Source: an uncultured Muribaculaceae bacterium (GTDB lineage Bacteria > Bacteroidota > Bacteroidia > Bacteroidales > Muribaculaceae). From it: a stretch of 44,574 nucleotides of DNA. The first letter of the stretch is position 1; each line of letters opens with the position of its first letter. The notes beneath the pieces were generated by a model, which was given only the letters and a program-made list of their open reading frames with translations, did not search any database and had not been told where the DNA came from. Below, piece after piece: positions 39,564-44,574 of the stretch. The stretch spans positions 1-44,574 of the forward strand of contig CAJTSR010000022.1 of NCBI GenBank assembly GCA_910579035.1. The letters are read 5' to 3'. The translations under genes and the position numbers were made by a program.

Positions 39564-40167
39564 ACATTTTTTTAAGCGCGCTATCGATATTATAGCAAGT
39601 GGAAGCGGCCTGCTGCTTCTAAGCCCGCTGTTGCTCGTTGTGACACTATGGCTTCACTTTGCCAACAAAGGCGCCGGGGCTTTTTTCTTTCAGGAACGCC
39701 CCGGCAAGAACGCCAGAATATTCAAAATATATAAATTCAAATCAATGACCGACGCGCGTGATGCCGACGGCAATCTTCTTCCGAACGAACAACGAATAAC
39801 AAAAGCAGGAAAATTCATACGGAACACATCTATTGACGAGCTTCCCCAATTATGGAATGTATTGAAAGGCGACATGTCAATTATCGGACCACGCCCCTTA
39901 CCAATCAGATATCTTGAGCTATACTCCAACGAACAAGCAAAAAGGCACGACGTAAGACCGGGAATAAGCGGATGGGCCCAAGTGAATGGCAGAAATAACA
40001 TTTCTTGGGCACGCAAATTTGAGCTTGATGTATACTACGTAAAAAATCTTTCATTACTCCTTGATGTGAAGATAATATTTCTTACCATCAAAAAGGTATT
40101 CATGAAAGAAGATATAAACTCCGGAAATAACACTGTTGGATCTATCGGTTTTAACGGAAATAATTAA
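39556..40167 (+). CDS. PglC-type phosphoglycosyl transferase (initiating sugar transferase)
   Basis: This 203-residue monotopic enzyme should move a sugar-1-phosphate from a UDP-sugar to undecaprenyl phosphate, the first step of repeat-unit assembly. It has the N-terminal reentrant helix (KRAIDIIASGSGLLLLSPLLL), FFQERPGKNARIFKIYKFKSM, the catalytic Asp94-Glu95 in TSIDELPQLWNVLKGDMS, and IGPRPLP at 110-116. The short form without extra transmembrane domain is the PglC type, which often uses UDP-diNAcBac or similar 4-amino sugars. A DegT-type aminotransferase at 44367 fits that. Confidence 0.93.
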   Translation: MYKHFFKRAIDIIASGSGLLLLSPLLLVVTLWLHFANKGAGAFFFQERPGKNARIFKIYKFKSMTDARDADGNLLPNEQRITKAGKFIRNTSIDELPQLWNVLKGDMSIIGPRPLPIRYLELYSNEQAKRHDVRPGISGWAQVNGRNNISWARKFELDVYYVKNLSLLLDVKIIFLTIKKVFMKEDINSGNNTVGSIGFNGNN

Positions 40168-40175
40168 ACGTTATT

Positions 40176-41405
40176 ATGTTTAAAAAAGCAATGGTCTTGG
40201 CCGGTGGAAACGACCAAATAGAATTGATAAAATCTCTTCGCAAAAGATACAATGGAATTGAAATCATTCTCGTAGACATAAATCCTAATGTGCGCGCTAA
40301 AGAGTATGCGGACAAAATGCTTGTAATAAGCACCATGGACATGGAAGCTGTCACCATGGCAGCCAAACAGGAAGGGATTGATTTAATTTTAGTCAACTGT
40401 GGCGACCAACCACTACGCACTATGGCCTACGTATCTGAAAAGCTGAACCTTCCATGCTATCTCACATATCAGCAATCGGAACTGCTTACCAATAAACGGA
40501 AGATGAAAGAGATTATGGTAAGCAGCGGTATTCCGACCTCAAAACATCATAGATTCAATATAAAGTCCAAGCCCGAAACTGATGGCCTGAAGTTTCCGCT
40601 TGTTGTCAAACCCGCCGACAACAACGGCTCTAAAGGAGTTATAAAAGTATATAACGACGACGAACTAATTGCCGCTATCGCAGAATCCCGCAAGTACACT
40701 ATGGGAGGCGACCTGATTTTGGAGGAATACAAAGAAGGCACCGAATATTCTATTGAAGCATTCATAAAAAATGGTGAGCCTATTCTTGTCTTTCCGTCAC
40801 AGAACACAAAAATCGAAGGTCGAAACAGCTTTACAATCTGCAAGAATCAATATGTGCCTCAACTATCTGATGCTTTGAAACACAGTATTCTCGCAATAAT
40901 AAAAAAAATAGGCTCCGCTTTCAAGATTGACAATACCCCCTTGTTAATACAACTCATCGTAGGCTCAGATGGCGAAATCAATGTAATCGAATTCGCACCA
41001 AGAACAGGTGGCGGATCAAAGCTTTTCTTTATTCGTCGAATGACCGGTGTCGACATAATTGAGAATTTGCTTGATATCAGTGAAGGAAAAGAACCTGATA
41101 TAACTGTATCTCCCAGCAAGGAATCAGCAGCAATATGTTACCTGTATGCTCAAAAAGGCATCTTTCAAGGATTCAAAAATCTAACAAAGCTATCTGAAGA
41201 AGGTATTATTGAAGAAATGTATCTGTATAAGCCATATGGTACAAATATCTTATCATCAGATTATAGCTCTGATCGTCCGGCTGGAATATTAGTCACAGCA
41301 ACCAACGATGAAGCTTTAAAGGCAAAAATAAACTTAATTGACAGAGAAATAGGAATTCTCAATGAGAATGGACTAGATATAATGATTCACGGCATATTTA
41401 ATTAA
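40176..41405 (+). CDS. ATP-grasp ligase of the polysaccharide locus
   Basis: This 409-residue protein is an ATP-grasp enzyme, a class that joins a carboxylate to an amine or similar nucleophile through an acyl phosphate. A Rossmann-like N-terminal domain (MFKKAMVLAGGNDQIELI) leads into the grasp domain with PLVVKPADNNGSKGVIKV (Lys145 and the glycine-rich loop 148-154), LILEEYKEGTEYSIEAF (Glu183, Glu184) and INVIEFAPRTGGGSK (Glu272, Arg276) for magnesium and phosphate. Metal and ATP residues look intact, so it should be active. It sits 8 nt after the sugar transferase and 16 nt before the opine-dehydrogenase gene. Substrates are unknown; amide attachment of an amino acid to a sugar is one idea. 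Confidence 0.85.
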   Translation: MFKKAMVLAGGNDQIELIKSLRKRYNGIEIILVDINPNVRAKEYADKMLVISTMDMEAVTMAAKQEGIDLILVNCGDQPLRTMAYVSEKLNLPCYLTYQQSELLTNKRKMKEIMVSSGIPTSKHHRFNIKSKPETDGLKFPLVVKPADNNGSKGVIKVYNDDELIAAIAESRKYTMGGDLILEEYKEGTEYSIEAFIKNGEPILVFPSQNTKIEGRNSFTICKNQYVPQLSDALKHSILAIIKKIGSAFKIDNTPLLIQLIVGSDGEINVIEFAPRTGGGSKLFFIRRMTGVDIIENLLDISEGKEPDITVSPSKESAAICYLYAQKGIFQGFKNLTKLSEEGIIEEMYLYKPYGTNILSSDYSSDRPAGILVTATNDEALKAKINLIDREIGILNENGLDIMIHGIFN

Positions 41406-41421
41406 TCAATAGCTATAAATC

Positions 41422-42510
41422 ATGTCCGTCAGACCAACAAATATAACAGTATCAATTATCGGAGCAGGTAACGGTGGTCAGGCTTTGGCCGGATATATGG
41501 CATATAGTGGATGTAGAGTCAGAATATACGACCGTTCCGCCGAAAAAGTATCTGAACTCAACCGCAAAAGAAAGATTGAACTCACTGGCGCATTAAATAT
41601 TACCGGTCAAATCGAATTTGCGACTACCGACATCCTCCTTGCCATCAAGGCTGCAAACATAATTATGATTGCCACAACTGCCACGGCCCACAAGGAGATT
41701 GCCATCAAAATAGCGAAACACCTTGAGCACAACCAAATAATAGTATTAAATCCCGGCAGGACTGGCGGAGCTTTAGAATTTAAAAATATAATAGACATCT
41801 CTGGGATTAAGAAACGTATCTATATATCTGAAGCTCAAACATTGGTATATGCCTGCCGTCTGATAGAAACAGGACTGGTAAATATAATCGGAGTAAAAAG
41901 CCATGTGCTTATTTCAGCACTCCCTGCTTCGGACACACAACACATACTGGAGATACTTAATCCTATATTCGGATGTTTTTTTGCAGCTAAAAATGTGTTG
42001 CAAACCAGTTTTGAGAATATCGGAGCAATGTTTCATCCCACAGTCGTATTGTTCAACGAAGCTGTAATCGAACGTGGTATACCATTCTATTTCTATCGCG
42101 ACATGACTGACGGACTTGCCAATCTTATTGAAAAAACAGATCAGGAACGCCTATCGGTTGCCAAGGCATATAATTTTAATCCTATCTCAGCCAAAGATTG
42201 GGTATCATACGCATATGACGGAGTAGAAGGGAATACATTGTGCGAGCGTATGCAGAACAATCCTGCCTACTACGAAATATTAGCACCAAAAACAATAAAC
42301 TGCAGGCAAATAACTGAAGATATACCTACAGGAATCATTCCTTTATCAGAATTAGGCAAAGCAGCCGGAGTGAAAACACCGATTTTTGACTCTCTTATAA
42401 ATCTGTGTTCAGTACTTCTTAACCGAGATTTCATGGCTGAAGGCAGAACACTGAAGAACCTCGGACTCAAAGGCTTGTCTGTAGAGGAAATAATCAAAAC
42501 GATACAATGA
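41422..42510 (+). CDS. octopine/nopaline dehydrogenase-family enzyme
   Basis: This 362-residue protein has an N-terminal NAD(P)-binding fold (ITVSIIGAGNGGQALAGYMA, GxGNGG at 14-19), the family block LNPGRTGGALEF (109-120) and a C-terminal helical domain with FENIGAMFHPTVVLFNEA, where His205 matches the catalytic His of opine dehydrogenases. Known relatives reductively couple an amino acid to a 2-oxo acid to give N-(carboxyalkyl) amino acids. Such opines do occur in some bacterial O-antigens, for example N-(1-carboxyethyl)lysine and -alanine. It overlaps the next gene by 4 nt (ATGA), so the two are probably made in step. The true substrates are unknown. Confidence 0.85.
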   Translation: MSVRPTNITVSIIGAGNGGQALAGYMAYSGCRVRIYDRSAEKVSELNRKRKIELTGALNITGQIEFATTDILLAIKAANIIMIATTATAHKEIAIKIAKHLEHNQIIVLNPGRTGGALEFKNIIDISGIKKRIYISEAQTLVYACRLIETGLVNIIGVKSHVLISALPASDTQHILEILNPIFGCFFAAKNVLQTSFENIGAMFHPTVVLFNEAVIERGIPFYFYRDMTDGLANLIEKTDQERLSVAKAYNFNPISAKDWVSYAYDGVEGNTLCERMQNNPAYYEILAPKTINCRQITEDIPTGIIPLSELGKAAGVKTPIFDSLINLCSVLLNRDFMAEGRTLKNLGLKGLSVEEIIKTIQ

Positions 42511-44360
42511 CTGCTATAAATTCAGATACAATATTCGGGTTTATCAAACCCGAAATTGACGTGCATATACTTGGCATCTCCACTATAACTAATATATTGA
42601 GAGATTGCGGATTCACTGTTAAAATTGCGCCTCCTGAGGTAATGAAAGCTGTCGAGGACATAAAAAAAGTCAACAACAGCAGCCTCGTTGCAAAATGGCT
42701 AAAAGATAACCGCATTAACATTATAGGATTCAGCTACCGACTCGATCCTCAAGAAGGGTGCAATTATTTCTGTTCGTTCTTCAACCAGATCTCCGACCTT
42801 AAACTACTCAGAAAAGACGGAGGACTAATCGACAAAGTTTCGTTTGCAGGCCTGCCTGATTCATGTGAATTGATCAAGAAAACATTAGGAAATCAGGCAA
42901 TCTACTTTTATGGCGATGAATCACACATAGACTCCTTGAAAAAATACGAAGTACCTCAGCATTTATATCCAAAATCTTTTTCTTTTATACACGAATACGA
43001 CAAAAGCCTATGGAACTTCGCCGAAAAATTCATTGAATCTGAGAGATATCAGTCAATTTCATCTCCAGACCATTATGGATATCACAGCTGCGGAACTTCC
43101 ATTGATTGCTTTGCAGACAGACTCAGATACTGCAAGAGCCATAAATCTTTGCCTCTAATACGCGTCCATGCCGGCCCATATTCTCCCAATAGGACCGAGG
43201 CTATCAAAGAATATATCAGTTGGACTGAACAATTATCAAAAACACGCCTTCTTGATGTACTCTCAATCGGTTCATCGCAACTTACACAACAACATTTTAG
43301 CGAAAACTGGGAAGGTCTGCACAACGGAGGAGGTGTCCCTATAAATTCCGAACTTGAATATCGGCAGATCGCAGAAGCAGCCCGTCCAATGCTCGTACGC
43401 ACATACGCTGGTACAAAGAATGTCCCATGGCTGGCTCAAATGCACGAACGATGTCTTAATATCTCATGGCATGCCCTGTCATACTGGTGGTTTTGTAAGC
43501 TTGACGGAAGAGGGAACAACACTGTACTTGAGAATCTGAAAGAGCATATTGAAACAATTAAGTATATAGCATCTACAGGCAAACCACTTGAACCAAACGT
43601 TCCTCATCACTTCTCTTTCAGAGGCGGAGATGACGTAACTTATATTATCTCTGGATATATTGCAGCAAAAACGGCAAAACGCTATGGAATTCGACATCTG
43701 ATTTTACAGAACATGCTTAACACCCCTAAATATACGTGGGGAATCCAAGACCTTGCCAAAGGACGTGCGATGCTTAAATTAGTCAGAGAACTGGAAGATG
43801 AAAATTTCATGGTGAGCTTACAAAGCCGAGCCGGACTCGACTATTTTTCTCCCGATCTAGAAAAAGCAAAAGTTCAACTTGCAGCAATAACAGCATTGAT
43901 GGATGACATAGAGCCAGACAATCCTAACAGCCCAGAAATAATACATGTAGTAAGTTATTCCGAAGCTGTACGTCTGGCAACTCCCGATATAATCGAAGAC
44001 AGTATCAAAATTACACTTGGTGCTTTAAAAGAATACCGCACCTTGAAATCATTCGGTAAGACATTTAATACTTCAGATAATTGCGATATAAACTATCGAT
44101 ATAACGAGCTTTATACCGAAGCAAAAGAATCAATAGCATTGTTAGAAAACTCATTTCCAGACCTGTATACACCACAAGGTCTTTACCGAGTGTACGAAAT
44201 GGGCTTTTTTCCCACTCCATACATTTTTGACCCATTGAAACATTTCCCCAATGCGACAAAATGGCATACTGCGATTATTAACGGTGGGGTAAAAGTAGTT
44301 GATGACAACGGAAAGCCGATAGATACAATAAAGCGATATAAATCAATACTTGGCATATAA
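42507..44360 (+). CDS. putative cobalamin-dependent glutamate-mutase-like enzyme, single chain
   Basis: This 617-residue protein is not a familiar capsule enzyme. Residues 1-150 look like a B12-binding domain: D18-V-H-I-L-G23 matches DxHxxG, with His20 as the lower cobalt ligand, followed by S76-Y-R-L79 and AG at 114-115 where SxL and GG are expected. Residues 190-515 resemble the barrel of methylaspartate mutase subunit epsilon: LIRVHAGPYSPNRTEAI, NGGGVPINSELEYRQIAEAARP, HHFSFRGGDDVTYIISGYIAAKTAKRYGIRHL and VVSYSEAVRLATPDIIEDS. Characterised glutamate mutases split these parts into two proteins. If correct, it would rearrange a glutamate-like carbon skeleton. The match is by eye and distant, so another B12 isomerase is possible. 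Confidence 0.55.
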   Translation: MTAINSDTIFGFIKPEIDVHILGISTITNILRDCGFTVKIAPPEVMKAVEDIKKVNNSSLVAKWLKDNRINIIGFSYRLDPQEGCNYFCSFFNQISDLKLLRKDGGLIDKVSFAGLPDSCELIKKTLGNQAIYFYGDESHIDSLKKYEVPQHLYPKSFSFIHEYDKSLWNFAEKFIESERYQSISSPDHYGYHSCGTSIDCFADRLRYCKSHKSLPLIRVHAGPYSPNRTEAIKEYISWTEQLSKTRLLDVLSIGSSQLTQQHFSENWEGLHNGGGVPINSELEYRQIAEAARPMLVRTYAGTKNVPWLAQMHERCLNISWHALSYWWFCKLDGRGNNTVLENLKEHIETIKYIASTGKPLEPNVPHHFSFRGGDDVTYIISGYIAAKTAKRYGIRHLILQNMLNTPKYTWGIQDLAKGRAMLKLVRELEDENFMVSLQSRAGLDYFSPDLEKAKVQLAAITALMDDIEPDNPNSPEIIHVVSYSEAVRLATPDIIEDSIKITLGALKEYRTLKSFGKTFNTSDNCDINYRYNELYTEAKESIALLENSFPDLYTPQGLYRVYEMGFFPTPYIFDPLKHFPNATKWHTAIINGGVKVVDDNGKPIDTIKRYKSILGI

Positions 44361-44366
44361 TTGATA

Positions 44367-44574
44367 ATGAACAAGCGGATTTACCTCTGTCTGGCCCATA
44401 TGAGCGGCCGGGAGATGGATTTCATAAAGGAGGCTTTCGACTCGAACTGGGTCGTGCCGATGGGACCGAACGTGAACGCCTTCGAGGACGAGCTGGCGGC
44501 ATTCGTCAACCGCCGCGAAGACGGCGCCGCCCCGCTCGACAAGGCCGTGGCATGCCTCAGCGCCGGTACGGCGG
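44367..44574 (+). CDS. DegT/DnrJ/EryC1/StrS (PglE-like) aminotransferase, 5' part only
   Basis: The reading frame runs off the right edge after 69 codons. Its start (KRIYLCLAHMSGREMDFIKEAF, then SNWVVPMGPNVNAFEDELAAFV and CLSAGTA) is typical of PLP-dependent sugar aminotransferases such as PglE, which place an amino group at C4 of a UDP-4-keto sugar. It begins 6 nt after the mutase-like gene. Its base composition is GC-rich like the host core and unlike the preceding eight genes. It likely supplies the 4-amino sugar for the PglC-type enzyme. Confidence 0.85.
   Translation, partial: MNKRIYLCLAHMSGREMDFIKEAFDSNWVVPMGPNVNAFEDELAAFVNRREDGAAPLDKAVACLSAGTA

Overview
The window looks like chromosome of a Bacteroidota species, order Bacteroidales. 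A Muribaculaceae-like member is my best guess, not a proven assignment. Several promoters fit the Bacteroidota sigma grammar (TTTG, 19-20 nt, TAnnTTTG). One surface protein has a type IX secretion-like C-terminus, MalQ carries two starch-binding domains, ribonucleotide reductase is the B12-dependent class II type, and a capsule-type locus opens with a NusG paralogue of the UpxY family.

Positions 1-4515 hold a possible mobile-element remnant at the left edge, rplS (-), a tgt-lptF/lptG pair (+) and a secreted protein gene (-). Positions 4746-17944 form one long minus-strand core locus. In transcription order it reads tRNA-Thr(TGT), tRNA-Tyr, tRNA-Gly, tRNA-Thr(GGT), tuf, tRNA-Trp, secE, nusG, rplK, rplA, rplJ, rplL, rpoB, rpoC. 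A promoter lies at 18000-18031, a hairpin between tuf and tRNA-Trp, an attenuator-like hairpin between rplL and rpoB, and a strong terminator after rpoC.

Positions 18250-33491 are housekeeping genes: nrdJ (-), divergent uvrB-ygiQ (+), cinA and a small TPR-like gene (-), malQ (+), an aminotransferase (-), then asnS and rluB (-). RluB has a long Gly/Asn/Arg/Gln/Tyr-rich N-terminus encoded by tandem DNA repeats.

From 33953 to the right edge runs an exopolysaccharide or capsule operon (+). It comprises a promoter, a structured leader of about 230 nt, a upxY-like antiterminator, Wzx flippase, EpsG/Wzy-like polymerase, GT2, GT4, a PglC-type phosphoglycosyl transferase, an ATP-grasp ligase, an opine-dehydrogenase-family enzyme, a large protein that resembles a single-chain cobalamin-dependent glutamate mutase, and the start of a DegT/PglE-type aminotransferase. 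The genes are nearly all overlapping or separated by fewer than 50 nt. Genes from wzx to the mutase-like gene are visibly AT-rich, whereas upxY and the aminotransferase match the GC-rich host, as expected for an exchangeable cassette.

The most interesting unit is the ATP-grasp / opine dehydrogenase / mutase-like trio at 40176-44360. It suggests that the cell makes an unusual branched or opine-type amino acid and joins it to a sugar of the surface glycan. That function is inference.
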